From assembly GCF_015546965.1 (NCBI RefSeq), contig NZ_JADMUF010000001.1:62001-126000 (forward strand): a DNA stretch of 64,000 bases, read 5' to 3'. The position numbers and the translations under genes are program-made. This document shows positions 19,107 to 28,468 of the stretch, piece after piece (the first letter of the stretch is position 1; each line of letters starts with the position of its first letter). Source of the DNA: Collinsella aerofaciens. GTDB lineage: Bacteria; Actinomycetota; Coriobacteriia; Coriobacteriales; Coriobacteriaceae. The notes beneath the pieces were generated by a model that searched no databases, was not told the origin of the DNA, and saw only the letters and a list, made by a program, of their open reading frames with translations.

Positions 19107-20105
19107 ATGTCGCATAGCAACGACCAACGTATCGACCAGCTGTTGACCCAAGCCGAGCAGGAGGGACGGTGCCTAATTCCCCCGAGCACGGCAATCCGAA
19201 AAGCGCTGCTGCGGCGCACCGGCAGCACGGTTGTCTCGCCCATGCCGGGACTGTTCGCGCGCAAAGCGCGCTGGGAAGAGCTCAACCCGGCGCAACGTCA
19301 CGGCGAGATTATCCGTGCCCTTGCGATCGCCCATCCCGATTGGACATTCTGTTCGTACTCTGCCGCGTGCCTGCTGAGCCTCGAAGTTTCGTGGCGACAT
19401 CTGAACGTCGTGCATGTCTGTAGCTCGACAAAGCCATCGGCTCGTCCTGGAACGCGGATTCAGCGACACCAGATTGAGCCTGTCAGCGCAATAAACCAAG
19501 GCGGTATATCGATAACACCACCCATTCAAACGGTGACAGATTGCCTGCTACAAACCGGTTTTGCCGACGGCATGCCCATTGCCGATTCGGCGATCTCAAA
19601 GCTCGGCCTTACGCAAGGGCGCTTGATGGAAGAGGTTGAAAAACGGGCGGGCGCTCGCAACGGGCGCGCCGTCGCTACGGCCCTCACTACACTCCAATAT
19701 GCTGACGCACGCGCCGAGAGCGGCGGAGAATCGGTAGCCCGAGCTATCATGATCGAGACCGGCTTTGCACCCGACCGGCTTCAATACGAGCTGTGCGACC
19801 CCTTCGATTCGACCAAATCCATGCGAACGGACTTTGCCTGGGAGCGCCAGGCAAAAGAGCTGACGCTGGGCGAACTCGACGGACTCATCAAGTACACCGA
19901 CCAGACCATACTTGTAGGGCAAACCACGGCCGAGGTGCTTGTTGCCGAACGGCAGCGCGAGGCGCACCTATCGATTTACGGCCATCCGCTCGTCCGCTTT
20001 ACCATGAGCGACGTCCGCTCGGCAGGAGTGCTCGCGAAAAAGCTGCAGACCGCAGGCGTCAGGCAAACCACGTTGCCGACATGGCTTAACGACGTAGAGC
20101 TGTAG
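19107..20105 (+). CDS. AbiEi-like N-terminal domain fused to a DUF559/Vsr-like nuclease fold
   Basis: The protein has 332 residues. The N-terminal part resembles the winged-helix antitoxin domain of type IV AbiEi systems, as annotated in many actinobacterial proteins of this length. The C-terminal third keeps the acidic pattern of a small PD-(D/E)XK-type fold: E208 in SGGESVARA, D242 in MRTDFAW, then E256, D258 and K262 in LGELDGLIKY, followed by ERQREAHLSIYGHPLVRFT. No AbiEii toxin (nucleotidyltransferase) gene is adjacent, so it stands alone. It lies between palindrome arrays 1 and 2. A role in phage defence is inference only. Confidence 0.65.
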   Translation: MSHSNDQRIDQLLTQAEQEGRCLIPPSTAIRKALLRRTGSTVVSPMPGLFARKARWEELNPAQRHGEIIRALAIAHPDWTFCSYSAACLLSLEVSWRHLNVVHVCSSTKPSARPGTRIQRHQIEPVSAINQGGISITPPIQTVTDCLLQTGFADGMPIADSAISKLGLTQGRLMEEVEKRAGARNGRAVATALTTLQYADARAESGGESVARAIMIETGFAPDRLQYELCDPFDSTKSMRTDFAWERQAKELTLGELDGLIKYTDQTILVGQTTAEVLVAERQREAHLSIYGHPLVRFTMSDVRSAGVLAKKLQTAGVRQTTLPTWLNDVEL

Positions 20106-20148
20106 GGGCTGTTGAGCCGCATATCGCCGCGCTGCATCTCGCCAATCT

Positions 20149-20598
20149 GGGACCTGCTTTCCCAACAGCCGCGCCAGCGGAAAATCCGTCCCAGTTCGAA
20201 CGCCCAAACCGGGATGTGCCTTCCGGATGTCACGCCTAGCGGAAAGCGCATCCCAGAATAGGCGCTCAAACTGGGATGCATCTTCCAGATGACATGCCCG
20301 GCGGAAAGCGTATCCCACTTTGGAGGCCAATTCCGGAATGCAGTTTCCGCCGAGGGCTCCAAAGGGAAAGCGCATCCCATTCTGAGCGCGAATTCCGGGT
20401 CGCAGTTTCCGCTAGGGCCCCATCGGGAAAGTGCGTCCCATTCTGAAGCCCCGAAACGGGACGCGCTTTCCGCTTGGGGTCCGATCCGGAAAGCTCATCC
20501 CGTTCCGAGCATCAAATCCGGGACATGCTTTCCGCGCTCCACCCCTTGCAGAAAGCGCGTCTCCTTCCAAACACAAATCCTGCGGTACAGCTTCTGCA
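20149..20598. repeat. palindrome array 2: eight 62-bp units
   Basis: Units begin at 20149, 20211, 20273, 20335, 20397, 20458, 20520 and 20582. The arms and linker are the same type as in array 1; the last unit is degenerate and truncated. The unit around 20380-20430 is nearly identical to 18588-18640 of array 1, suggesting recent duplication or gene conversion between arrays. Confidence 0.85.
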
Positions 20599-20628
20599 AA
20601 GACGCGAAGCGGCCGCTGACAGCAAAGA

Positions 20629-20658
20629 GGGGCTGCCGAGACAATGCCCGACGGCCCC
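20629..20658 (-). terminator. possible terminator after the YhgE-like gene
   Basis: GGGGCTGCCG pairs with CGACGGCCCC apart from one mismatch and one wobble. On the minus strand it is followed by CTCTTT. The signal is weak but well placed, 50 bases past the stop. Confidence 0.35.
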
Positions 20659-20707
20659 TCCCCTCATAACTTACTATCGACGCCAATCGCCACAAGGGCG
20701 CGGCTGC

Positions 20708-23137
20708 CTACTTGCTAATCGCGCCCGTCATATAGACAAACTGTACGCGATTAATATGTCCGCCCTGCTCGCCGTTAACAAAGTCCGTCGGCGTAAAGCT
20801 GGGGTTGAGCATTTCCTCGATCTTGTCCTTAACGGTGTCGATGACCTGAGTATCGAGATTGCTCGTTCGGTCGGTAAGCTCCTGCATGCCGTTGCCGAGC
20901 TCGGATGCGCCGCTGGCAAGCGTACCCGCACCCGAGGAGAGGAGATTCATGCCGCTGGCAAGGCTCGCAGCACCCGTCTTGAGCTGCGCCGCACCGTTGT
21001 TGAGCTGCGAAACGCCGTTGGCAAGCGCGGGCGTGGCGCCGTTGAGCTGCTGTGCGCCCGCAGCAAGCTGATCGGTGCCCGCGGCAAGGACCGTGGCGCC
21101 ATCGCTCAGCTGGCTCGCGCCCGTTGCTGCAAAGCCAACACCGGCGACAAGACCGGGGTTCACGGCCGTGGGGTTTGCCGGGTTGATCGCGCTGTTCATA
21201 TAGGCGATGGCTCCAGCCAGGCTCAGCTGTTGGCCATCCTGAACAGTGGTGTAGCCCTGAATGGCGCTATCGAGCGCGGTGACGGCACCCTGAGCGCCGC
21301 CCTGGGCGCCGGCCGCCTGGGCCAAAGTCGTAACCTGATCGGTAAGCGTGCCAAACATGGGCTCGGCACCCTCAAGACCCTTCGACGCCTGCGTGTTAAG
21401 ACCCTGCGCGCCCGCAACGGCATTGGATGCGGAATCGAGAAGCGCGGTAAGACCCGTCGCATCGGCGCTCGATGCCGCCGTGGCGGCGGCACCAGCGCTG
21501 GTAGCGGCACTGCCGGCACTTGCGGTGGCGGCATCCAGCTGTGTCGTAGCCTCGCTTAGCTTGGCTGCCGCAGCCTTGGCGGAGTCGAGATCGGCCGCTT
21601 TATCCAGCGCGGCCTGAGCATCGGCGACCGCCGCCTTGGCAGCGGCAATAGATGCAGCGGCGCTCTCGGCGCCAGCCTTTGCGCTCTCGGCGTTAGCCTT
21701 TGCCGCATCGTTGCCCATGGCGCTCGCGGCCTGCTTTGCCCCGCCGAGCGCCTGCTGTGCACCGGCAAGGTACTGCCCCTCGCCGCTGAGCGCCACCGTA
21801 AGACCATGCGGCCCGTACAGCGCGCTGTAGGCGTTGCCCGACGTAGCGGTCACAGCGTCCTGGGCCGTCTTAGCCGCAGCCTGCGCTTTGGCAAGGTTTG
21901 CCTCCTGAGCCTGCTTGCCCAGCGTCAGCGCGTCGACGTACGTATCGGACCCAGCGGCAATTCCACTTATGCCGCCCGAGATCTGCTGTGCGCTCCCCTG
22001 CAGCTTGGAAAGGCCCGCCGAAAGATCGGACGCACCACCCTTAAGCTGCGCTGCGCCGGCATTAACCCCATCGGCACCGGCATTAAGGCTGTTCACGCCT
22101 TCGACCAGCGTGGGGACCTGCGCGTTGAGCTGACTCGTACCCGCCGCAAGCGCAGCGGCGCCACTGGACAGCGTACCGGCACCGGTATTGGCCGTGGCAA
22201 GCGAGGCCGCAAGCGTCTTGGCACCGTCGGCAACCTGGCCAGCACCGCTGTTGGCCGTAGCGATACCGTTGGAGAGCTCCACGAGCTGGCTCGTATCCAT
22301 GCTGCTCGAGTCCACGTCGATGGCAAGATTCAGCGGCACGCCGACAATCTGCCAGCCATCAAACTCAAAATCCTCAACATCGGTCGTAATGGTGTAGTCT
22401 CCGGTGCTGCCGGGAATCACCATGTAGGTAAGCTGCGTGTTGGAGCCGTTAGCAGCAACCGTGGCGCCCTCAGCCTCAATATCGTGTGCCTCGGCATCCT
22501 TAAGCTGACCGGTAATCTGAACCAGGTAGTTATCGGCATAATCGCCACCGGTATAGCCCTCGTTCTTTTCGACCTTGAGCTTCATGGTGAGCTTGCCGCT
22601 CTTGCCCGCCAAATCCTTGGCGTCGATATCGCGGCCATCGAGCTGGTATGCCACGGTGACGTTCCACGGCATCTGAGTGTTCTTGTCCAGATCGCCCTGG
22701 TAGACAAAGTCCTGCGTTCCCTGGCCCGTAACGGCAACCGACCCGCCGTCGTCCGTTAGCTTTTGAGTCGTCGATAGATTGGTCACTTTGTTATAGGTGC
22801 CGGCATCGTCGATCTTGACGCCCTTATTGGCCTCGAAGCTATTGACCACGTAAACACCTGTGCGATTGCCGTCGGCATCGGTTTTGACGTATATGACCTG
22901 GTTTTTCTTATAACCCGGCGTGCTGTTATCGGAGCCCATCGCCGACTGTTCACTCGTAGCCGAGGCAGCGCTCGTCGACCCTACGCCGTCGGCGAACACA
23001 ACGGCGCCGGGAACGGCAAGGGCCACGGTCAGACCGGCGGCAAGAGCGAGCGCGGCGATGCGCTTGCGGGGACGACGTACAAGATCGCGTTGGGCTTCGA
23101 GCTCTGTCGAAGCGGTATCAGTGGTATGGGTATGCAT
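20708..23137 (-). CDS. YhgE/Pip-like repeat protein, exported or membrane-anchored
   Basis: The protein has 809 residues. A basic N-terminus and one hydrophobic helix (about 27-49, ending VPGAVVFADG) form a signal anchor. A beta-rich domain of ~250 residues follows. The rest is a long helical region of LxxGAxxLxxG-type heptads (GAAALAAGTSQLNAQVPTL), split by an Ala-rich coiled coil. This is the YhgE/Pip pattern, but the usual C-terminal transmembrane helices are absent; the protein ends HINRVQFVYMTGAISK. It follows the MMPL transporter by 32 bases and probably works with it at the cell envelope. GGAAGGAA lies 8 bases before the ATG. Confidence 0.75.
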   Translation of the reverse strand: MHTHTTDTASTELEAQRDLVRRPRKRIAALALAAGLTVALAVPGAVVFADGVGSTSAASATSEQSAMGSDNSTPGYKKNQVIYVKTDADGNRTGVYVVNSFEANKGVKIDDAGTYNKVTNLSTTQKLTDDGGSVAVTGQGTQDFVYQGDLDKNTQMPWNVTVAYQLDGRDIDAKDLAGKSGKLTMKLKVEKNEGYTGGDYADNYLVQITGQLKDAEAHDIEAEGATVAANGSNTQLTYMVIPGSTGDYTITTDVEDFEFDGWQIVGVPLNLAIDVDSSSMDTSQLVELSNGIATANSGAGQVADGAKTLAASLATANTGAGTLSSGAAALAAGTSQLNAQVPTLVEGVNSLNAGADGVNAGAAQLKGGASDLSAGLSKLQGSAQQISGGISGIAAGSDTYVDALTLGKQAQEANLAKAQAAAKTAQDAVTATSGNAYSALYGPHGLTVALSGEGQYLAGAQQALGGAKQAASAMGNDAAKANAESAKAGAESAAASIAAAKAAVADAQAALDKAADLDSAKAAAAKLSEATTQLDAATASAGSAATSAGAAATAASSADATGLTALLDSASNAVAGAQGLNTQASKGLEGAEPMFGTLTDQVTTLAQAAGAQGGAQGAVTALDSAIQGYTTVQDGQQLSLAGAIAYMNSAINPANPTAVNPGLVAGVGFAATGASQLSDGATVLAAGTDQLAAGAQQLNGATPALANGVSQLNNGAAQLKTGAASLASGMNLLSSGAGTLASGASELGNGMQELTDRTSNLDTQVIDTVKDKIEEMLNPSFTPTDFVNGEQGGHINRVQFVYMTGAISK

Positions 23138-23169
23138 TGCGGTATTCCTTCCAACTGCTTTGTAAAACG

Positions 23170-25296
23170 TTACTGAGCGGAGCCATCCGCATCCGATGCC
23201 TCGGTGGTGTCCGAAACCGGATTCTGGGCATCCTTGGGCAAAAAATGAGCTTTGAGTGTGGTCTTGCCGATGAGGCCATCGAGCACATACAAGAAGCCCG
23301 GCAACGCAAAGAGTACGGCGACCAGGGAGATGCTCACGCCGACGCCCAGGAACCAGCCGATCTGCTTGAGCACGCCGTGGCTCGAGATCGCATGGATCAA
23401 GAAGCCGCTAATCAGCAGAACCGATCCAGAGGTCAAAACAGGAATCGTGCAAGCTTCCATGGTCTCGAGTAGCGCTTCGCGCTTATGCATGGTCACGCGG
23501 TCCTCACGATAACGGTCAGCAATCAGGATGCCGTAGTCGACGGCAACGCCCAGCTGGATGGAGCTCACAATTAAGTAGGCGAGGAAGAACTCATGCATAC
23601 CGGTGTAGAGCGGTGCAGCAAAGTTAATCCAGATCGAGGTCTCAATCACGAGCACCAAGATGATCGGCAGGCTCAGCGACTTGGTGGCCAGCAGCAAGAC
23701 CGCGAACACGGCCACGACGGCGATGAGGTCGACCTTGCCCTTATCGACGGTGATGGTGTCCTTAAGGTCGGTGGTGCTCACGCCCTCGCCGGCGAGCATT
23801 GCCTTACCCGGATAATGTTTGTCCGCGATACAACGAATCTTCTTGACCAGCTTAAATGTACTCGGACCCTCGTAGGGCGCGGTAACCGTGAGCACCAAAC
23901 GGCTGTAGTGCTCTCCCTCCACCAGATCGAGCGTGTCCTTTTCGGCCATGCCCGTGGGGATATAGGGACTCGCAACGTCAACATAGCTCTGGATGGACTT
24001 GACCTCGGGGAGCGCCTTGAGCTCATTGGAGAGTGCCTGCTCCTCGCTCACCTCTCCACGGGGAACGAGCACAACGTAGGTATCGGAGTTGCCAAAGACC
24101 TCCTTGACCTTGTCCATATCCTGACCAAGCCGCGTATCCGAACCAAAAATGTGCGAAGTGCCGTAGTAGTACGTGATATCGCTGGAGGTCGATGCCACAC
24201 GCGCAGGGTAAACCACGGCGAGGATCACGACGGCAGCGGGGATACAGACCTTGAGCACCAGACGGGCGAACTTACCCAGCGGCGGGACAAAGGGCCTGTG
24301 CTGCGATTTTTGCACAAAGCCATCGAACTGAACGAACATCGAAGGAACAAAGGTAAAGACCGATACCAGGCTGATGGCGATACCCTTTGCAAGGGCAAGA
24401 CCAAGGTCGGGGCCGATCTTAAACTGCATGGCGGCAAGCGCGATAAAGCCGATGCAGACCGTGCAACCGCTCGAAAACACGGCGACCGAGGACAGGCAGC
24501 ATGACTGCACCATGTCTTCGGCAACGCTGCCGTGGCGGCCACGCTCCTCGTTAAAGCGGTGCAGCAAAAAGACCGAGAAGTCCAGCGCGATGGCAACCTG
24601 CAAAATGGAGCCCGCAGAGTTGGTGACAAAGCTAATCTCGCCAAAGATGAGGTTGGTGCCCCAGTTGATAAACACCGAGACGCCCAGGCCCAGCAGTACC
24701 AGGATGGGTTCGGCCCAGCTGGTAGTCGTGATGACCAGAATCACGAAGATAATCGCTATGACAGCGACCGTGATAATGCTGATCTGCTGCTCGGTCGATG
24801 TGGTGGCGAGCGCGTTAGACATGGCCGAGCCCGTAATGGCGCCCTCGTCGCCCACGATATCTCGGATAGCGTCGGTTGCCTCGATCTCCTTTTCGGAATT
24901 AACCGTCACCGTAAACAGGGCGTTGTTCTTTTTGTAATAGGTCTCAACGGTGTCTTTGTCTTGCGTGGCAAGCGGCTGATCGATATCTGCCGCGTCGTCA
25001 AGCCATAGGACCTCCTCGACGCCGTCGACCTTTTTGATTTTGTCCTTGTATTTGAGCGCCTGAGCGATCGAGACATTGGGCACCATAACGCGACAGTTGG
25101 GAATGTCGCCCTCAAACTCATCACCCATGGTATTCAGAGCGACGGTCGACGCCGCTTCGTCGGGCAGATAGCTCGTAATGTCGTAGTTAACGCCTACAAA
25201 CTGGCGCAGGAACAGGCATACCAGTGCTGCCACCGCATAGAACGCGATGATGGGTTTGCGGTGCTTCACGACCCATCGAAATAGCTTCTCTTTCAA
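23170..25296 (-). CDS. MMPL/RND-family membrane transporter
   Basis: Resistance-nodulation-division-type permease of the MMPL group, which moves lipids, drugs or envelope material with proton-motive force. The protein has 708 residues in two similar halves. Each half has one transmembrane helix, a large outside loop (starting near NYDITSYLP and ASTSSDITYYYG) and five helices. Conserved segments include ALDFSVFLLHRFNEERGR and GVAVDYGILIADRYRED. I prefer the TTG at 25296 because GGAGGA lies 6 bases upstream; a TTG at 25302 is directly next to it. The partner YhgE-like gene follows. The substrate is unknown. Confidence 0.82.
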   Translation of the reverse strand: MKEKLFRWVVKHRKPIIAFYAVAALVCLFLRQFVGVNYDITSYLPDEAASTVALNTMGDEFEGDIPNCRVMVPNVSIAQALKYKDKIKKVDGVEEVLWLDDAADIDQPLATQDKDTVETYYKKNNALFTVTVNSEKEIEATDAIRDIVGDEGAITGSAMSNALATTSTEQQISIITVAVIAIIFVILVITTTSWAEPILVLLGLGVSVFINWGTNLIFGEISFVTNSAGSILQVAIALDFSVFLLHRFNEERGRHGSVAEDMVQSCCLSSVAVFSSGCTVCIGFIALAAMQFKIGPDLGLALAKGIAISLVSVFTFVPSMFVQFDGFVQKSQHRPFVPPLGKFARLVLKVCIPAAVVILAVVYPARVASTSSDITYYYGTSHIFGSDTRLGQDMDKVKEVFGNSDTYVVLVPRGEVSEEQALSNELKALPEVKSIQSYVDVASPYIPTGMAEKDTLDLVEGEHYSRLVLTVTAPYEGPSTFKLVKKIRCIADKHYPGKAMLAGEGVSTTDLKDTITVDKGKVDLIAVVAVFAVLLLATKSLSLPIILVLVIETSIWINFAAPLYTGMHEFFLAYLIVSSIQLGVAVDYGILIADRYREDRVTMHKREALLETMEACTIPVLTSGSVLLISGFLIHAISSHGVLKQIGWFLGVGVSISLVAVLFALPGFLYVLDGLIGKTTLKAHFLPKDAQNPVSDTTEASDADGSAQ

Positions 25297-25448
25297 CCTC
25301 AATCCTCCATAACGCTCAGCCTATGTTTTGTTCTTTGTTATATTCCACATTTGATAGTTATACAACATGTGTAGGATAAAGGCGCCATAAAGATATGCGA
25401 TTGACGCGGTCCCGGAGCCAAAACAGCCGCTGCAGAAGCAGTTCGGAA

Positions 25449-25552
25449 AGTGCATCCCGTTTTGGAGCCAGATTCCGGGATGCAGTTTCCGCTTGGGGCC
25501 CCGTTGGGAAAGCGCGTCCCGTTCTAAAGTCGAATTGTGGGATGCGCTTTCC
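25449..25552. repeat. palindrome array 3: about one and a half 62-bp units
   Basis: Complete units begin at 25477 and 25539, exactly 62 bp apart, with a preceding right arm CGGAAAGTGCATCCC. They are the same family as arrays 1 and 2. The rest of the 25297-25678 gap holds the MMPL promoter region and the xanthine dehydrogenase terminator. Confidence 0.75.
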
Positions 25553-25576
25553 GATCGGCAGCCCTCGCTCGGCAAA

Positions 25577-25609
25577 CAAAAGGCCCCGGCTCGCACGGAA
25601 GCCGGGGCC
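25577..25609 (-). terminator. terminator of the xanthine dehydrogenase operon
   Basis: A 10-bp perfect stem, GGCCCCGGCT with AGCCGGGGCC, is followed on the minus strand by TTTTGTTT. It lies 70 bases past the stop of the hydroxylase gene. Confidence 0.75.
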
Positions 25610-25678
25610 AAAGGCACAGCGTATGCAGTTGAAGTTGAGCGCGTGCGGCCCGTCAACAAAGACCGTCCGCGCTCTACC

Positions 25679-28456
25679 CTACCCGCGGTTGCGGGCGCGG
25701 CTGTATGGCGTATCCACCATGGGCAGATCCGGGCGCAGCTTGCCGTCGAATGCACGGCAGGCGTTCTGCACGGCGGGCGCCGTGGGGATCGTTGCGATCT
25801 CGCCGATGCCCTTGCCGCCGTATGCCACGGGCAGCAGCTCGTCCTTCTCCACGTAGATGGCGTGGATATCCGGAATCTCGGGCGCACGGAACAGCCCGAG
25901 CGTACCGTACCTTGCCTGGGGTACGCAGTCCTTGAGCGGCCAGTCCTCGGTAAGCGCATAGCCCATCCCCATGAGCACGCCGCCTTCGATCTGACCCTGG
26001 ATGGAGATGGGGTTGACCACCTTGCCGGAATCGTGCGCAGCATAGACCTCGCTCACGCGACCGTCATCATCCAGAATGACCACATGCGTGGCAAAGCCGT
26101 AGCAGATGTGGCTCTTGGGGTTGGGAACGTCGGCGCCCAGCTTGTCGGTCGGCTCCAGGTACACGTAGCCAAACTCGCAGCCCTCGAGCGCCTTGATGGC
26201 GGCAGCGGGATCTTGAGGATGCATACCCTGGCCGGCGACGAGTTCCTGTGTGTGCAGCTGATAGGCGCGACCGTCGTCGTACTCGATCTTGACGCCGTCG
26301 CCATGCGCGCTCACGGGAGCATCGGGCGCAGGCTTGCCAGCCTCGATGCCAACCATAGCATCGCGCAGCAGGAAGGCGGCACCGCGCACGGCCTCGCCGG
26401 TCACGACCGTCTGACGCGAGCCAGACGTGGTACCGGAGTCGGGAGCGTTCTCGGTGGAGCACTCGCCGTTGGCAATGCAACTCAGCGGCAGACCGCAGGC
26501 CTCGGCAACGTCCTGCAAAAAGACCGTGTTGCAGCCCTGGCCGATGTCGGACGTGGCGGCATAGACCACGGCCACGCCGTTCTCGACGCGAATCTTGCAG
26601 CGGCCGGCATCGGGCAGGCCCACGCCCACGCCGGCGTTCTTCATGGCGCAGGCGATACCGGCATGCCCGGGATGCGCGTAGTAGGCATCCTTGACCTCGA
26701 GCAGCGTCTCCTTCAGCGCCGTGGAGCAGTCGGCGATCTGGCCGTTGGGCAAAACCTCTCCCGGCTCGATGGCGTTTCGGTAACGGATCTCCCACGGATC
26801 CAGGCCGACCTTCTCGGCAAGCAGGTCGATCAAGCTCTCGAGTGCAAACTCGGACTGGCAAACGCCAAAGCCGCGGTACGCGCCGGCGGGCGGATTATTG
26901 GTGTAGTAGCCAAAGCCGCGAATGTCGGTGTTCTGGTACTTGTAGGGGCCGACGGCATGCGTGCAGGCGCGCTCGAGCACCGGGCCGCACAGCGAAGCGT
27001 AGGCGCCGGTATCAAAGTTGATCTCGCAATCCAGGCCGGTAAAGTTGCCCTCGGCGTCGCAACCCAGCGTAAAGGTGCCGTCCATGGCATGGCGCTTGGG
27101 ATGGAACGCAAGCGACTCGGCACGCGTGAGCTTGCACTTCACAGGACGCTGGAACTTATACGCGGCGAGCGCGGCCAGGTGCTGGATGGACACGTCCTCC
27201 TTGCCGCCAAAGCCGCCACCCACGAGCATGGTCTCGACGACCACACGCTCGGGCTCGCTATCCCAGCCAAACATGTGGGCACACTCTTTGCGCGTGTCGT
27301 AGGCGCCCTGGTCGGTCGACTGCACCTTGACGCCGTTCTTGTACGGGAAGGCGACGGCGCACTCGGGCTCCAAGAAGGCATGCTCGGTAAAGGGCGTGGT
27401 AAAGCGCTGCGTCACGGTGAACGCGCTCTCCGCCAGCGCCTTGGCGGCGTCGCCGCGCGTCACGTGACGGCTCTGGCACACGTTGTCCTTGAGCTCCACC
27501 GTGTTGCCAAAAGCAAAGAAGCTGTCGTGCAGGCGCGGGGCGTCGGCGGCCTTGGCCTCGGCGATGTTGCGCACGGGCTCCAGCGGCTCGTAATCGATCT
27601 TTACGAGCTTCTTGGCCTTCTCGAGCGTCGCCTCGTCCTCGGCGACAACTAGCACAATGGCGTCACCCACGCAGCGGGTGATATCGCCCTGGGCGATCAT
27701 GACGTCCCAGTCCTGGATAAGGTGGCCGACCTGGTTGACCGGCACGTCCTCGGCGCGCAGGATGCCCACCACACCGGGCAGGGCCTCGGCCTTGGAGGTA
27801 TCGATGGAGAGCACACGGGCGCGCGGATACTTGGAGCGCACGGCGCTGGCATAGGTCAGGCCCGGCTGGTCGATCTCGTCGATGTCGTCGGGGTACTTGC
27901 CCTCGCCGAGCACCTTCTTGCGCACGTCGATACGGAAGGCGCGCTTACCCACGCCGTAGTCATCGCCGCGTTCCAAGTCCTCGTCGATCTGCTTTTCGCC
28001 GCGGAGCACCGCAGCGGCCAGCGAGATGCCCTCGATAATCTTTTTGTAGCCGGTGCAGCGGCAGACGTTACCGCGGATGGCGTACTTGATCTGCTCCTCG
28101 GTGGGCTCGGGGTCCTCGGCGATGAGCGCCGCGCCCGCCATGACCATGCCGGGGATGCAAAAACCGCACTGCACGGCGCCCACGGCGCCAAAGGCGTACA
28201 CAAAGGCCTCGCGCACGTCCTCGGGCAGGCCCTCGACGGTCACGATGTTGCGACCGGCGGCAAGAGCGGTGGTCAGTACGCAGGCCTTGACGGCCGCACC
28301 ATCCACGTGAATGGTGCAGGTACCGCACGCGCCCTCGGAGCAGCCGTCCTTGGCAGAATGAATATGCAGGTCGTCGCGCAGGTAACGCAGCAGCGGCTTG
28401 TTCTGCGTCGTCGTGCGCTCCACGCCGTTAACGGTAAAAGTGAATTCCTGTGCCAT
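25679..28456 (-). CDS. fused molybdenum hydroxylase, selenium-dependent xanthine dehydrogenase type (XdhD-like)
   Basis: Oxidises or reduces purines at a molybdenum centre (xanthine to urate, or the reverse under anaerobic conditions). The 925-residue chain joins an N-terminal iron-sulfur subunit to the molybdenum subunit, with no FAD domain between. The [2Fe-2S] ligands are C39, C44, C47, C59 and C97, C100, C132, C134. The molybdenum part shows GGGFGGKED, a conserved GAYRGFG and GQGCNTVF. The catalytic glutamate is E886 in GGKGIGEIATIP. No in-frame UGA is used, so selenium would be a labile cofactor supplied with YqeB/YqeC help. It starts 12 bases after the ferredoxin gene, which suggests direct electron transfer. 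Confidence 0.9.
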   Translation of the reverse strand: MAQEFTFTVNGVERTTTQNKPLLRYLRDDLHIHSAKDGCSEGACGTCTIHVDGAAVKACVLTTALAAGRNIVTVEGLPEDVREAFVYAFGAVGAVQCGFCIPGMVMAGAALIAEDPEPTEEQIKYAIRGNVCRCTGYKKIIEGISLAAAVLRGEKQIDEDLERGDDYGVGKRAFRIDVRKKVLGEGKYPDDIDEIDQPGLTYASAVRSKYPRARVLSIDTSKAEALPGVVGILRAEDVPVNQVGHLIQDWDVMIAQGDITRCVGDAIVLVVAEDEATLEKAKKLVKIDYEPLEPVRNIAEAKAADAPRLHDSFFAFGNTVELKDNVCQSRHVTRGDAAKALAESAFTVTQRFTTPFTEHAFLEPECAVAFPYKNGVKVQSTDQGAYDTRKECAHMFGWDSEPERVVVETMLVGGGFGGKEDVSIQHLAALAAYKFQRPVKCKLTRAESLAFHPKRHAMDGTFTLGCDAEGNFTGLDCEINFDTGAYASLCGPVLERACTHAVGPYKYQNTDIRGFGYYTNNPPAGAYRGFGVCQSEFALESLIDLLAEKVGLDPWEIRYRNAIEPGEVLPNGQIADCSTALKETLLEVKDAYYAHPGHAGIACAMKNAGVGVGLPDAGRCKIRVENGVAVVYAATSDIGQGCNTVFLQDVAEACGLPLSCIANGECSTENAPDSGTTSGSRQTVVTGEAVRGAAFLLRDAMVGIEAGKPAPDAPVSAHGDGVKIEYDDGRAYQLHTQELVAGQGMHPQDPAAAIKALEGCEFGYVYLEPTDKLGADVPNPKSHICYGFATHVVILDDDGRVSEVYAAHDSGKVVNPISIQGQIEGGVLMGMGYALTEDWPLKDCVPQARYGTLGLFRAPEIPDIHAIYVEKDELLPVAYGGKGIGEIATIPTAPAVQNACRAFDGKLRPDLPMVDTPYSRARNRG

Positions 28457-28468
28457 GGCGATTCCCTT

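Noticed and set aside
18419-20598. Protein-coding tandem repeat
   Set aside because: The 62-bp period is not a multiple of three, frames are not maintained and there is no start or Shine-Dalgarno.
25679-28456. Selenocysteine protein
   Set aside because: The frame is complete without an in-frame UGA and no SECIS-like hairpin is apparent; selenium is expected as a labile cofactor.
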